DNA of 64,000 nt from Calothrix sp. NIES-2100 (GTDB lineage: Bacteria > Cyanobacteriota > Cyanobacteriia > Cyanobacteriales > Nostocaceae), in NCBI RefSeq assembly GCF_002368195.1, contig NZ_AP018178.1, positions 6,956,645-7,020,644 of the forward strand, written 5' to 3'. Both the position numbers and the translations under genes were made by a program. This document shows positions 1 to 9,040 of this stretch, in pieces (positions within the stretch are counted from its first letter, which is position 1; every line of letters starts with the position of its first letter). Under the pieces are notes generated by a model. That model was not told the DNA's origin and made no database searches. It worked only from the letters and a program-made list of their open reading frames with translations.

Positions 1-1
1 G

Positions 2-91
2 ATCGAAACTAAACCTGAACTCAATAACTCCAGCATTCTTGATTCCTCTATTAGGATTATTTACGATGTGCGAACTAGTTTACAGTGCTAA
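2..91 (+). CDS. possible 3' end of a gene entering from the left edge
   Basis: Frame 2 is open from the window edge for 29 codons and ends in TAA at 89-91; the last residues read IIYDVRTSLQC. The sequence before the edge is not available, so the product cannot be named. The open stretch is short enough to be chance. I list it only because a gene must end somewhere near here. Confidence 0.2.
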   Translation: METKPELNNSSILDSSIRIIYDVRTSLQC

Positions 92-727
92 TATACAAAC
101 TTTTTTATGCTGATCAGCATGGAGTCACAATAACTGGTGTTTTTACTATGTAAAAGTAGGGCAGATAACATAGATAATGTGTGATTTTTTAATCAGCAAC
201 TACACCAGTAAATTGTCAAAACTACAAGCTCTAAAAAGGGTAAATATCATTTCACCCCAACAATGGTATTTGGTTAAGCAAAATTAAAGTTCCAGGTGGA
301 TTTCAGGGCACACCCTGAAGCAGGTATAATTAATTTTTTGATGTACTTACACACCTTGGTAAAGAAAATTTCCCCAGAGAAATCTATCTGTATCAACAGT
401 TGTGTGAATTGGTATAACACTATAACACCAATTCAGCAATAGTTCTGCCTAAAAAATATCTCATAGGGCATTTTTAGTAGAGACTTACAAAAAATAAAGG
501 CATTGCTGAATAAGGGGATGATTGAGGCTGACGCAAAGACTGGGAGATGCGGTGACGCGGTAATTATTTTTGATGAAAATTCCAAAATCATCCGGCAATT
601 ATGCAACGCCAAAATAAATTACCCATATTCCGTAGTAGTGCGAGCATCTTGCTCGATGAATGAACATCTGCGAGCGTCTCGCTCGCACTACAACCCCACA
701 ACTTCCTATGCCCCATGCCCCATGCCC
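92..727. other. intergenic region with a nested hairpin repeat
   Basis: I see no convincing gene. The 83-codon frame at 503-754 has no family resemblance and runs through a palindrome. That palindrome spans 635-691: GTAGTGCGAGC at 635-645 pairs with GCTCGCACTAC at 681-691. Inside are two smaller perfect hairpins, CGAGCA/TGCTCG (641-655) and GCGAGCG/CGCTCGC (670-686). CCCATGC heptamers follow at about 713-727. Confidence 0.6.
635..691. repeat. nested palindromic repeat (GTAGTGCGAGC arms)
   Basis: An 11-bp perfect inverted repeat (635-645 with 681-691) encloses two further perfect hairpins that both have TCT loops. It lies downstream of the minus-strand gene ending at 728, so it could also act in transcript ending or stability. 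It looks like a dispersed palindromic repeat. Confidence 0.6.
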
Positions 728-2245
728 CTAAAAATACTCCACCCTTGCATCTAAACCATATGAGCGTAGCATTTTCGAGAGATTTTCTGCTTCTGCCCGA
801 TTGCCAAATCTCCCAGCATTGACATAATCCCCTAAACCTGATTTTTCGACAACAGGATTAGCTATATACTGACGTACTTTGTTGAGAGTATCGGCATTAT
901 GAAGCGGTACTACTACTACATAGCTTTTTTGATTAGTATTAGCATTAGCAGTATTCTCGCCCGTAGAATTATTCAAACCTAAGGCATTCCAAGTTTGTGC
1001 ATCTACATTTCCCGTGGGAGTCAGCCGAGAATATTGCTGAAAAGCATACACATATGCCCTAGTATTTTCACCGTAATAACCATCAGGGTTGCCATTAAAA
1101 AAGCCTAATTGTAACAACCGCTCTTGAATTGCTTTGACATTCTCCCCACTGTCACCAATGGTGAGATAATTTCTGCTTGGTTGAGTAGATGGTTGAGCAT
1201 ATGCAGTTCGCCCAACTGAACGTACTGCTTCCAACGCTTGGATATTGGCTATCCCATCAGCAGCTAGTTGATAATCTCGCTGGAATCGGATCAGAGCATC
1301 CCTAGTCATAGGGCCAAAATTACCAGTCGGTGTAGCTGTTAAGTATCCCAACTCTCGTAAACGTTCTTGCAGTTCTCTGACTTGTTCAGGAGAAAGACTA
1401 GTTCTGTCTGGTAATACACCAGGGGAGGGATTGAGCAGTCTGTTCCAAGTTTGTTGATCGGTAATGCCATTGGCAGATATGCCAGAATTTTGCTGGAATG
1501 CAATTAAAGCATCTCTAGTGAGGGGGCCAAAATTCCCAGTAGGATTAGTATTCAAATAACCTAACTGTTGTAACCGCTGTTGTAACCTTGTTACTGCTGG
1601 GCCTTGACTACCTTGAGACAAAAGCGGATAATCACCTCCTTGGCTGGGTCTATTCAGTGGGGTAACAACAGCATTAGTACGACCTCTAGAAGGTTGCTGA
1701 GAGCGAATTAAGGCCTGCTGAGTTTGCGGGCCAAAATAGCCTGTAATGGGGCCTTGAAAATAGCCTAAGCGCTGTAAACGTTGTTGTAGTTTGACAACTT
1801 CTGGGCCTCTGCTACCTAGTCGCAGATTACTATTGACATTACGGTTAGTGGTTCTACTTTGGCAGACTTGTTGTAGCGATCGCTGTGTACCAACGCCAAC
1901 CACTCCATCCGCCGGTAATTTCTTAGCTTGCTGGAAAGCGATGACGGCTTGCTGGGTTATTGAACCAAAGTTACCATTGACAGGGCCATTAAAGTATCCT
2001 AACTTTTTCAAACAACTCTGGATGTTTGCTACTTCCGGGCCATTACTGCCTAATTTTTGCAGTGCTAAACTTTGCTCAGCTATACTGACAATACTCAAGG
2101 TGATTGCTACAGATAAAAAACGCATCACAACTGTGCTGGATAGCTTTGTCCAATTCCAGAATCGGAAATTAAAGGGAACAATCTTAGGGCTTTGGGATAC
2201 TTCGGAGAATGAGACAATAGGTAGATCGCTGATAATTTCCATCAT
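728..2245 (-). CDS. peptidoglycan-binding repeat protein with C-terminal SPOR-like region
   Basis: A 505-residue exported protein. A hydrophobic segment at about 41-61 (MRFLSVAITL... to AEQSLA) is a signal or anchor sequence after a 40-residue cytoplasmic lead. Five PG_binding_1-type units follow, at about 63-125, 141-184 (its C-terminal part missing), 208-271, 284-340 and 361-422. Each has the LQxRLxxLGY...G.FG..T..A...FQ pattern. Residues 440-505 look like a SPOR domain, which binds denuded glycan strands. Expected role: non-catalytic cell-wall binding in the periplasm or septum. The long start matches the usual layout of cyanobacterial relatives; Met41 (position 2125) is an alternative that would give a plain signal peptide. 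Confidence 0.85.
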   Translation of the reverse strand: MMEIISDLPIVSFSEVSQSPKIVPFNFRFWNWTKLSSTVVMRFLSVAITLSIVSIAEQSLALQKLGSNGPEVANIQSCLKKLGYFNGPVNGNFGSITQQAVIAFQQAKKLPADGVVGVGTQRSLQQVCQSRTTNRNVNSNLRLGSRGPEVVKLQQRLQRLGYFQGPITGYFGPQTQQALIRSQQPSRGRTNAVVTPLNRPSQGGDYPLLSQGSQGPAVTRLQQRLQQLGYLNTNPTGNFGPLTRDALIAFQQNSGISANGITDQQTWNRLLNPSPGVLPDRTSLSPEQVRELQERLRELGYLTATPTGNFGPMTRDALIRFQRDYQLAADGIANIQALEAVRSVGRTAYAQPSTQPSRNYLTIGDSGENVKAIQERLLQLGFFNGNPDGYYGENTRAYVYAFQQYSRLTPTGNVDAQTWNALGLNNSTGENTANANTNQKSYVVVVPLHNADTLNKVRQYIANPVVEKSGLGDYVNAGRFGNRAEAENLSKMLRSYGLDARVEYF

Positions 2246-2685
2246 ATAGAGGGCGCTTTGATTAGGGGCTAGGGGCTAGTCAAGGGGGATGCGGGAGCAG
2301 AGAAGACAAAGGATAACTGATTATTGACTAAGTAAAAATTTTGATAACTTTTGTTGTGCGATCGCGTCATCTAAGTATCTCAGTAGATGAACATCACAAC
2401 AATGACAGGGAACTTGTAACAGAGAAAACTAGGTTACCCATAATTCACCTCACGTTCAACCTGCCTTGTCATACAAGGATGATTACGCCCAAAAGGGGCG
2501 AGGCTTTAAACTTTTACCTCTATTTGTCAAGTTACTTTTTAGCTCAGTTGGTGAGGAGTTTTGGCTACCAGTATACTATAGTATAAATAAAACTTGAAGC
2601 AATTAATACATAAAAAAAATAACCTGGTAAGAAAGCCTTTTCCAGGTGCATGAAATATTTGTTTAGTGAAAATTTCTCACCCTAT
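2246..2685. other. intergenic region
   Basis: GGGGCTA heptamers at about 2262-2281 are followed by AT-rich sequence. The open frame at 2341-2586 has no recognisable protein character. A terminator-like hairpin for the gene to the right lies at 2611-2647. Confidence 0.6.
2611..2647 (-). terminator. probable intrinsic terminator of the SH3-like gene
   Basis: Read on the minus strand, ACCTGG (2647-2642) pairs with CCAGGT (2627-2622), followed by T-A-T then a run of eight T (2619-2612). It starts about 40 bases after the stop codon of the gene at 2686-3228. Confidence 0.65.
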
Positions 2686-3228
2686 CTATTGGTCTTGTTT
2701 GGGTGCTTCTGGCTGTTGTACTTCCTCGTTGTCGTCAGCTCGTTGCGTATTACCTGCTTTTACCCAACCTTCTTGATTGGTCTCTTCTTGGCGAATTTTC
2801 TGCCAGACTTTATCATCGCTTTCTTCTAAAATCACCACTTTTTGATTAAAACCAATCCCACCAACACGTTGAGCATCTTGTTTTGGTTCGGTTCGCAAAC
2901 TCAAACCTTGAGGCCAAGTAACTTTTCCACGATAAGCTCCCGCTGGTAATGGTTTTGGTGATTCCTCAGCTTTGGGCGTTTCTGTGGGAGTAGGGGAGGG
3001 GGTAGGACTAGGAGATGCTTCGGGGGAAGATTCAGTGGTTTTGGCGACTTTTTCCGTTGGTTTTGGCGATTGGGTTCTCTGTGATGGGTGATCGTTGGAA
3101 AAAATTGGTTTTGTCGGGGGTATAGCAGTTCGATTCATGAAATAAAGCGCTGTGGCAACACCACTACCGATTAAAATAGCGATCGCCAATAAAAACCCTA
3201 GTATAAATTTTAGTACGTTAGAAAACAT
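2686..3228 (-). CDS. membrane-anchored SH3-like domain protein
   Basis: A 180-residue protein with one N-terminal membrane segment (about 7-31, FILGFLLAIAILIGSGVATA). A linker rich in Pro, Ser, Thr and Lys (about 36-95) follows, then a bacterial SH3-like domain (about 97-165, with the GLSLRTEP...WVKAG signature). The C-terminal tail is acidic and Gln-rich. The layout suggests an outward-facing wall- or ligand-binding protein held at the membrane by a flexible spacer. It stands alone between repeat-rich gaps. The family is clear; the partner is unknown. Confidence 0.75.
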   Translation of the reverse strand: MFSNVLKFILGFLLAIAILIGSGVATALYFMNRTAIPPTKPIFSNDHPSQRTQSPKPTEKVAKTTESSPEASPSPTPSPTPTETPKAEESPKPLPAGAYRGKVTWPQGLSLRTEPKQDAQRVGGIGFNQKVVILEESDDKVWQKIRQEETNQEGWVKAGNTQRADDNEEVQQPEAPKQDQ

Positions 3229-3237
3229 AATTTATAA

Positions 3238-3310
3238 ATGGTCACTGGTCATTTGTTATTTGTCAATGGTCATTGGTCATTTGTCAATGGTCATTGCCTA
3301 TTGCCTATTT
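3238..3310. repeat. heptanucleotide tandem repeat (TTGGTCA / TTTGTCA)
   Basis: Imperfect seven-base units of the form TGGTCAT/TTGTCAA run for about 70 bases just upstream of the SH3-like gene. They belong to the STRR class known in filamentous cyanobacteria. The same family recurs in many gaps of this window. Confidence 0.75.
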
Positions 3311-3411
3311 ATTATTGCAGCTGCATTTCAATATAGAGGTTCTCACTGGGATGCAATACAAGCAAGGCCGGGGAAACCCCGCGCCTACATACTTTGGAAA
3401 ACCGCTATCGG

Positions 3412-4923
3412 CTAACGTAGCTTACCGAAGCTATCACTTAAAGGAGCCTGTTTCGATGCTAACCTTGCTCGTCCAGCCGCAGCCCATTCTTGTAGTTGCT
3501 GAATCTGCTCGACAGCAGTGCGCGCCAAGGGGATGATCTGACTAGCAGCTTCTAAAATGTCATCGTTAGTAAAGTCACGATTTTGACTAAATCCGATATG
3601 CATCGCTTCTATTAAAGTTTGTTCAATCTCAGCCCCAGAAAAATCTGGTGTCTCATATGCTAGCCTGTCAATGTCATAACTTTTCAAGTTATGGGGACGC
3701 AGTCGGGATAAATGAACGTTAAAAATTGCTTTTCTTTCTTCTTGCGTCGGTAAACCTACAAAGAAAATTTCATCAAATCGCCCTTTACGCAGCATTTCTG
3801 GTGGTAAAGCTTGGATATCGTTAGCGGTAGCGACAACAAAGACAGGTGAGGTTTTTTCGGCTAACCAGTTAATAAATGTTCCAAATACCCGGCTAGTTGT
3901 ACCAGCATCGCCTTTACTACCTAGTCCAGAAAAGGCTTTATCTATTTCATCAATCCACAAAATACAGGGTGCTAAAGCCTCGGCTACTTGGATCATTTGG
4001 CGTGTGCGTGATTCTGATTCCCCTACCAAACCACCAAATAACCGCCCAACATCTAAGCGTAATAAGGGTAAATGCCAATGATGGGCGATCGCTTTTGCGG
4101 TTAAAGATTTCCCTGTACCCTGAATACCCACCAACATTAAACCACGCGGGTGCGGTAATCCGTACTGCCTAGCGCGTTCGGTAAATGAACCACCCCGACG
4201 CAACAGCCAATCTTTAAGGTTATCTAGTCCGCCAATATCGGAAATTTGCTCAGTGGCGGGGTAAAAGTCCAAAATTTGGGTTTGGCGGATAGTTTGGCGT
4301 TTTTCTTCCAATACCAAATCTACATCTTCCGGTTGCAATTCCCCGTGGGTGGCGATCGCTTTTGCTAAAACCCGGCGAATCCTTTCCATTGATAGCCCTT
4401 GACAGGAGCGTACCAAATCATCTATGACTTTACTACTAAGAGAATGACCAGTAACTTGCAGCAGCCGTTCCACCTCGATTTTAATTTCGGCGGCGGCTGG
4501 TAAAGGAAATTCCACAACTGTCAGCACTTCGGTTAAGTCGTCAGGAATCGCAATTCGCGGCGACAAAATCACTATATTTTTTGGTTGCGACTTCAGCAAT
4601 TTGGCGAGGTTGCGGAGTTTGCGGGCGATCGCTACATCTTCCAAAAACCGATGATAATCTCGCAATATCACCACCCCTGGCGCTGCTGCGGATAATTTTT
4701 CAATAAATTCTAAAGCTTGCAGCGGGTTGCGTCGTCCAAAACCCGCATCATTGGGATTTCCTTGGTAACCATCAACAAAATCCCACGTATATACGGGACG
4801 ATTACCTTGATTTGTTGCTTCTTCCCGAATCGCTGCTTCTACCCGTTCCTCTTCATATGTAGGAATATAAATCAAAGGATAACGGGCACGTAGCAGCAGT
4901 TTAAACTCATCTCGGAAGGTCAT
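3412..4923 (-). CDS. ycf46: AAA ATPase Ycf46
   Basis: A 503-residue AAA ATPase found in cyanobacteria and some plastids. The N-terminal region (about 1-210) opens with MTFRDEFKLLLRARYPLIYI, typical of Ycf46. The AAA module has Walker A GIQGTGKS (266-273), Walker B ILWIDEID (321-328), and a C-terminal lid. Work on the Synechocystis protein links it to photosynthetic use of inorganic carbon; the molecular substrate is not settled. I place the start at ATG 4923. The frame stays open to 5085, but that extension is only translated heptamer and palindrome repeat (repeated AQCPMP). Confidence 0.88.
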   Translation of the reverse strand: MTFRDEFKLLLRARYPLIYIPTYEEERVEAAIREEATNQGNRPVYTWDFVDGYQGNPNDAGFGRRNPLQALEFIEKLSAAAPGVVILRDYHRFLEDVAIARKLRNLAKLLKSQPKNIVILSPRIAIPDDLTEVLTVVEFPLPAAAEIKIEVERLLQVTGHSLSSKVIDDLVRSCQGLSMERIRRVLAKAIATHGELQPEDVDLVLEEKRQTIRQTQILDFYPATEQISDIGGLDNLKDWLLRRGGSFTERARQYGLPHPRGLMLVGIQGTGKSLTAKAIAHHWHLPLLRLDVGRLFGGLVGESESRTRQMIQVAEALAPCILWIDEIDKAFSGLGSKGDAGTTSRVFGTFINWLAEKTSPVFVVATANDIQALPPEMLRKGRFDEIFFVGLPTQEERKAIFNVHLSRLRPHNLKSYDIDRLAYETPDFSGAEIEQTLIEAMHIGFSQNRDFTNDDILEAASQIIPLARTAVEQIQQLQEWAAAGRARLASKQAPLSDSFGKLR

Positions 4924-5208
4924 GAACTTACTCCTATCAGTTTGGGCATGGGGCATTGGGCATTGGGCATTGGGCATTGGGCATTGGGCATCCCTTCTCT
5001 GCGAGACGCTTCGCGAACGGCTTCTCTTCGAGACGCTTCGCGAACGCTCAGGGCAAGTGGGCATTGGGCATTGGGCAATAGTCATTTGTCTTCCTTGTCT
5101 CCCTTCCCTTGTCCCCCTTGTCCCCTCTGCCCCCCTGCTCCCTCATCCCCTCAATGCTTGCTTCTGTTTGAGTTGTATTGCAATCCTAAATCATTCGTGA
5201 ACAACAAT
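4924..5208. repeat. repeat-filled gap: TGGGCAT heptamers and GAGACGCTTCGCGAACG units
   Basis: TGGGCAT heptamers fill about 4942-4991 and recur at 5057-5078. Between them a 17-base unit, GAGACGCTTCGCGAACG, occurs exactly twice, at 5003-5019 and 5030-5046. Pyrimidine-rich CCTTGTC-type units follow to about 5150. Several frames stay open through this region only because of the seven-base periodicity. I see no gene. Confidence 0.75.
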
Positions 5209-5237
5209 ATCCCCGACTTCTTCAAGAAGTCGGGGAT
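5209..5237. terminator. perfect 14-bp palindrome, copy 1 (possible bidirectional terminator)
   Basis: ATCCCCGACTTCTT (5209-5222), one central base, and its exact complement (5224-5237). It lies about 125 bases after the stop of the DUF177 gene. The same palindrome occurs at 24237-24265 and 60481-60509, each time at gene ends. It is a dispersed repeat that may serve as a terminator or RNA stabiliser. Confidence 0.6.
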
Positions 5238-5360
5238 CTGAGTCTTTCGATGTTTAGAAGCAGGAGTATTTTCGGGTAAGTGGGCATATATGCGCACACC
5301 TTTTCCATTATTTATATAATATCCTGTCAACAATTCAAAAGTCAATAGTTGGGAACTTAA

Positions 5361-5870
5361 CTATCCCGGAAGTTGCTTTTTCAGTGCTTCCAAGGAAGCC
5401 CAACGCTTGTCAACAGAGTTTTCGGAACTACTATCAGCACTACGATTGAGAATACCTGGACAATTGCGATCGCAAAGCTGGCGTTGCGGCATTGCTAAAC
5501 ACATTTGCTCGTACAGCCATTCACTAGGATAAAAATAGCCATCAGGTGGGAGACTTTCTAACAAATCTTCTACCGCTACTTCTCTCTCTAATGGTAAGTC
5601 TTGTGATTGATTAGCTGTGGCATCTAACCAAATTACTTCCTTGGTATCAATTGCTAAACGCTGATTGTATTGCTGTAAGCAGCGGTTACAAGTACAAGTA
5701 ATAATAGCTTCTGCCTGCCCAGATACTTCTAAGTAATTACCATGATGCTGCACCAGGATTACACCGCGAACTGGGGTCAAAGTTTCCAAACCAGGCAGAA
5801 AATCCTTAACTTGAATTTCCTCTGTCCGCTCCGGGGCTTTGGTGAGCTGCGGAATAAAAATTGCGTCCAT
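5361..5870 (-). CDS. DUF177 / YceD family protein
   Basis: A 169-residue YceD-like protein. The family is linked to ribosome biogenesis (23S rRNA accumulation) in bacteria and plastids. A central TCTCNRCLQQY segment supplies a CxxC pair (about residues 59-64), and a second Cys set lies near LCDRNCPG. Together they may bind a metal ion. It lies downstream of the KH/R3H gene with a 128-bp gap and ends the rpmH-rnpA-yidC run. That order is common in cyanobacteria and supports the call. Confidence 0.8.
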   Translation of the reverse strand: MDAIFIPQLTKAPERTEEIQVKDFLPGLETLTPVRGVILVQHHGNYLEVSGQAEAIITCTCNRCLQQYNQRLAIDTKEVIWLDATANQSQDLPLEREVAVEDLLESLPPDGYFYPSEWLYEQMCLAMPQRQLCDRNCPGILNRSADSSSENSVDKRWASLEALKKQLPG

Positions 5871-5998
5871 AGGATTTGTGAGACATCCTCACTAAACGAA
5901 AATTAGTGTAATTACCAGCAAAATTGCTGATACAAGATCTATATTTTAGCTTTTAGCGACCCTGGTCAACAGTCAACAGTAATTTGTCTCCCTCATCT

Positions 5999-6520
5999 CT
6001 ACTCAGGTGCGAGCATCGCTGGACGAACTACAAGATGACGATGTGGTTCTTTTCCTCGGCTAAAGGTTTCTAAATCAGCAAATTCTTTTAAAAATGTATG
6101 AATTTGCCGCCTTTCTGCGGAACTTAGGGATTTTATTTCTACTTCTCTCCCTGTAGCTCGCACTTCTTCCGAAGCAGCCTCTGCTAATGTGCGAATTTCG
6201 GCTTCTCTTTTGACTCGGTAGCCATTCAACTCAATGGTATAAGAAGCTTGGTCTTCTGGTGGTTGGTTGATGTTCAGTACTGAATTAGCTAGGTACTGAA
6301 TTGCATCTAGAACTGATCCATCAGCCCCGATCAAAATGCTGATTTGTTCAGGATTGAGTTTGGTTTCATCAATTGTCAACCAGTAATTATCTGGTTCTTC
6401 GGAGTCGCCGCTCTGAGGTTGAGCTGGTTCTAAATTACCCTCAACCTCAGCAGATACCCCAGTAAGGAGCAGCAATGTTTTTAACCATTCCTGCCCTCGC
6501 TGCATGGGATTGTTGCTCAT
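5999..6520 (-). CDS. KH/R3H RNA-binding protein (Jag / KhpB family)
   Basis: A 173-residue protein. The KH domain at about 45-105 keeps a modified GxxG loop (LIGADGSVLDAIQYLA). The C-terminal R3H domain includes SSAERRQIHTFL and FSRGKEPHRHLVV, with the Arg and His expected for single-stranded nucleic-acid binding. Jag/KhpB proteins are encoded beside yidC in many bacteria and act in RNA-based control and envelope growth. I chose ATG 6520, two bases after the yidC stop; TTG 6526 would instead overlap that stop. Co-translation with yidC is likely. Confidence 0.85.
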   Translation of the reverse strand: MSNNPMQRGQEWLKTLLLLTGVSAEVEGNLEPAQPQSGDSEEPDNYWLTIDETKLNPEQISILIGADGSVLDAIQYLANSVLNINQPPEDQASYTIELNGYRVKREAEIRTLAEAASEEVRATGREVEIKSLSSAERRQIHTFLKEFADLETFSRGKEPHRHLVVRPAMLAPE

Positions 6521-6522
6521 GA

Positions 6523-7668
6523 TCAATTTGTAGCCTTTTTCTTAGAACTTTTTGGCTCAAATGGCAATGCTTTCTGTTCTGCCACTGCTGCTTCTTTTTC
6601 TTGGGTTGCTACGATTTTTTGCAACTCTTCCGGTAAGGGTTCGCGTGAGAGAATAAAGGTTTGCAGAGTTTGGAAGATATTCCCAATTACCATATACATC
6701 AAAACCCCAGCTGGTAAGGGGAAGAACAAAAACATCCCCGAAAAGATGACAGGGGTAATTTTGTTGACTGTCTCCTGCTGTGGGTTACCACCGCTAGAAT
6801 TTTGCCCGGAAAGAAGTTGGCTGACGTAGAGACTGATGCCAAAAAAGATCACCATTCCCACAATATCCCAGTGGATTGTGCCGTCGGGATCTTGTGCGCC
6901 TACTCTACCTAAGGCATCAATGAACAGGAATCCTTTATCTGCTGCTAATCCAGGAATAGTGCCTTGAAGTGTCACATCTCCTGGCTGTAAGGCTTCTATG
7001 TTGCCCTCAGCGTCAATTTTGATTCTGTCTTCGCCTTTGGTAATTTTCCATTCAGGAATCAATTTATTTTCTGGGTGTTCTGCCAAAAGCACCTGAAATG
7101 GTTTGCCTTCAACAGTCTGGTATTGTATCTTAGTGCTTTCTCCTACTGCTAACTTATTGCCTCCGGGGAGAATCGCAGTCACGGGAATATGTTCCCCATC
7201 AGCAATGTAGATGTTTTGGGGAGCAGTAGCAAAGGCTTGAGGTTGAATTCGTTCGATTTGTTCGGCGGGAAATATTTGCAGATTAACGCTGTAGTTGACA
7301 CCAGCAAAGGGTGAACCCCGCAAAGTGGCAAACAACGCCAACAACACTGGCATTTGCAACAGCAATGGTAAACAACCAGCTAGAGGGTTGCCAAATTCCT
7401 TTTGAACATTGACCATTTCCTCTTGCTGCTTTTGCGGATCGTCTTTATAACGCTCCTTAATTTCTGCCATCCGCTTTTGCATCAAAGGCTGCACAATCCG
7501 CATCCGCCGCATATTCCGAATGGAACCAGCACTCAGGGGATAGAGCGCAAAGCGGACTATCAATGTTAAAGCAACGATCGCCAATCCATAGCTGGGAAAA
7601 ATACCATAGAAAAAGTCTATGATCGGCAGCATCACGTTGTTCGAGAGAAACCCGATACCAAAATCCAT
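6523..7668 (-). CDS. yidC: membrane protein insertase YidC/Oxa1
   Basis: A 381-residue insertase for thylakoid and plasma-membrane proteins. Membrane segments appear near 10-40 (FFYGIFPSYGLAIVALTLIV), 98-118 (LAGCLPLLLQMPVLLALFAT), 268-288 and 311-340. The positively charged hairpin NMRRMRIVQPLMQKRMAEIKE lies between the first two. A roughly 140-residue loop (about 125-265) is the insertion typical of cyanobacterial YidC. The tail is Lys-rich (KSSKKKATN), suited to ribosome contact. It sits next to the KH/R3H gene. Confidence 0.92.
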   Translation of the reverse strand: MDFGIGFLSNNVMLPIIDFFYGIFPSYGLAIVALTLIVRFALYPLSAGSIRNMRRMRIVQPLMQKRMAEIKERYKDDPQKQQEEMVNVQKEFGNPLAGCLPLLLQMPVLLALFATLRGSPFAGVNYSVNLQIFPAEQIERIQPQAFATAPQNIYIADGEHIPVTAILPGGNKLAVGESTKIQYQTVEGKPFQVLLAEHPENKLIPEWKITKGEDRIKIDAEGNIEALQPGDVTLQGTIPGLAADKGFLFIDALGRVGAQDPDGTIHWDIVGMVIFFGISLYVSQLLSGQNSSGGNPQQETVNKITPVIFSGMFLFFPLPAGVLMYMVIGNIFQTLQTFILSREPLPEELQKIVATQEKEAAVAEQKALPFEPKSSKKKATN

Positions 7669-7905
7669 TATTCTGAATTCAACCTGAGGTACTGTAAACT
7701 AACTGAATCTAATTTATCTAAATCATGATTTGTCTGGGACTATCATCAACTACGGATAGCCGCCCATGATATGAAAAAGTGAATGCTAAAATCAACTGGG
7801 CCAAAATTGCTGAGAAGCCAGCCGCATAAGTAGGTTTCACTACTTCAACAGACTGGCGCTGCTGAGTAAGGGAAGGTGTTTGACTCAGCAGTTGATGGTA
7901 CTTGA

Positions 7906-8295
7906 TTACTGGGCAGCAGTAGTATATTCAGGATTTTTGGCAGCCACTTTTTCGTTAATGTAGTCATAAACTTCCCGGAAATTAGGAATAGCCCGCATTT
8001 CTAACCGACTGCCATTTCTCAGGGTTAGCACCATATCTCCCCACATGCCTACACCACGGGGAACTTTGACAATTTTGACAATTTCTGCATAAATCACGTC
8101 AGTGCGATCGCGTCCCATCCAACCCCCAGTTATGGTAACTCGGCGATCGGTAATTCGGAAGCGTAGCCACAAAGCTCTGACAATTGCACCAACTGTCAAT
8201 GGGATGCCGACGACAGTTAATCCAATTAGCAAATTGAGAATCAAATCCCCAACGTGAGGGCCACCTTCATAATAAATTTCTTCACGAATGCCCAT
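7906..8295 (-). CDS. PH-domain (bPH2-like) membrane protein
   Basis: A 129-residue protein. A hydrophobic hairpin at about 17-45 (LILNLLIGLTVVGIPLTVGAI) is followed by a bacterial PH-like domain: FRITDRRVTITGGWMGRDRTDV, then VPRGVGMWGDMVLTLRNGS. Its start overlaps the rnpA stop by 14 bases, so the two are translationally coupled. The position between rnpA and yidC is conserved in cyanobacteria (compare the Synechocystis slr1469-slr1472 run). Function is unknown. Confidence 0.82.
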   Translation of the reverse strand: MGIREEIYYEGGPHVGDLILNLLIGLTVVGIPLTVGAIVRALWLRFRITDRRVTITGGWMGRDRTDVIYAEIVKIVKVPRGVGMWGDMVLTLRNGSRLEMRAIPNFREVYDYINEKVAAKNPEYTTAAQ

Positions 8296-8704
8296 TGAGT
8301 ACCTCGGCTTGTGCTAACAACTGCTCTAATTCTTGCAGAAATTCTTGGCTTACGCACTCTCGTTCTGCTGCTGTTGGTTTCACAACTACCACTAACCGCC
8401 ATCCAGGTGACAATCTGGGCAACAACTGATACAAAGCTACCGTTATCTGCCGCTTAATCCGGTTGCGGACTACTGCACGCTTGCTGACTTTTGTGCTAAT
8501 GGAAATGCCAAATTTTGTGCTATCCAGAAGTGCTTTCTGGGTTAACTGAGTATTTTCAGGGGCAGTATCCATAGAAGACTGACCCGAAGACGGCGGTTTC
8601 AGTGCCCTTAAAGTGAAATAAGAACTATGTCGCCGAATTCCTTCTCGGAAAACTGCCTGGAAATCCTTGCGGGATTTTAGCCGATGCGCCTTGGGCAAAG
8701 CCAC
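8282..8704 (-). CDS. rnpA: ribonuclease P protein component
   Basis: A 140-residue RNase P protein subunit that supports tRNA 5' end maturation by the catalytic RNA. It starts MALPKAHRLKSRKDFQAVF and carries the RNR motif (KVSKRAVVRNRIKRQI), both diagnostic. A linker of about 20 residues after FTLRALK (PPSSGQSSMDTAPENTQ) is longer than in most bacteria. It lies 24 bases downstream of rpmH, the near-universal rpmH-rnpA pair, and overlaps the PH-domain gene downstream. Confidence 0.93.
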   Translation of the reverse strand: MALPKAHRLKSRKDFQAVFREGIRRHSSYFTLRALKPPSSGQSSMDTAPENTQLTQKALLDSTKFGISISTKVSKRAVVRNRIKRQITVALYQLLPRLSPGWRLVVVVKPTAAERECVSQEFLQELEQLLAQAEVLNGHS

Positions 8705-8728
8705 AGCTGCTCTTTCGCCTAATCTGCC

Positions 8729-8863
8729 CTAAACACTCAGACGATGACGACCCTTGCTTCTTCTAGCTCTGATCACATTTCTGCCGTCTGGAGTCCGCAT
8801 TCTAGCGCGAAAACCAGAGGTTCTCTTTCTCTTACGGTTAGTACCGCCCAGTGTTCTTTGCAT
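8729..8863 (-). CDS. rpmH: 50S ribosomal protein L34
   Basis: A 44-residue basic protein found by translating the minus strand from ATG 8863. It begins MQRTLGGTNRKRKRTSGFRA, continues RMRTPDGRNVIRARRSKGRH and ends RLSV, TAG at 8731-8729. This is the complete cyanobacterial L34. It is too short for usual ORF cut-offs. It heads the rpmH-rnpA-PH-yidC-KhpB-DUF177 run. Confidence 0.95.
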   Translation of the reverse strand: MQRTLGGTNRKRKRTSGFRARMRTPDGRNVIRARRSKGRHRLSV

Positions 8864-8989
8864 ACTGTACTCCTCTTCCGTGATTTCTATAAAAAGTCAC
8901 AATCTATTATTGTATCACTATTGTGCGGGAAATGTAGGGATTTTGGTCAAGAGTCCATAGTCAAAAGTCAACAGTCCACAGTCCACAGT

Positions 8990-9040
8990 CTAGAATTTCT
9001 TGACCAATGACCAATGACCAATGACCATTGACCATTGCCT
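8990..9040. repeat. heptanucleotide tandem repeat (ATGACCA)
   Basis: Units of the ATGACCA/TTGACCA type at about 9000-9040 lie directly after the DUF2808 stop codon. Related AGTCCAC/AGTCAAC units precede them at about 8955-8990. Confidence 0.7.

Noticed and set aside
503..754. 83-residue frame near the left edge
   Set aside because: It crosses a nested palindrome and CCCATGC heptamers and overlaps the end of the peptidoglycan-binding gene. No family resemblance.
2539..2575. tRNA-like D-arm sequence TAGCTCAGTTGGT
   Set aside because: No matching acceptor stem, anticodon arm or T-arm (no GGTTCGA-type sequence) follows, so it is a chance match or a remnant too short to call.
2341..2586. 81-residue frame between the first two genes
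   Set aside because: No recognisable domain, atypical composition, and a position in a gap with repeats and a terminator. Judged chance.
4924..5085. N-terminal extension of Ycf46 by 54 residues
   Set aside because: It encodes repeats (AQCPMP, SRSVSKRSRS) derived from intergenic heptamers and palindromes. The conserved protein begins at ATG 4923.
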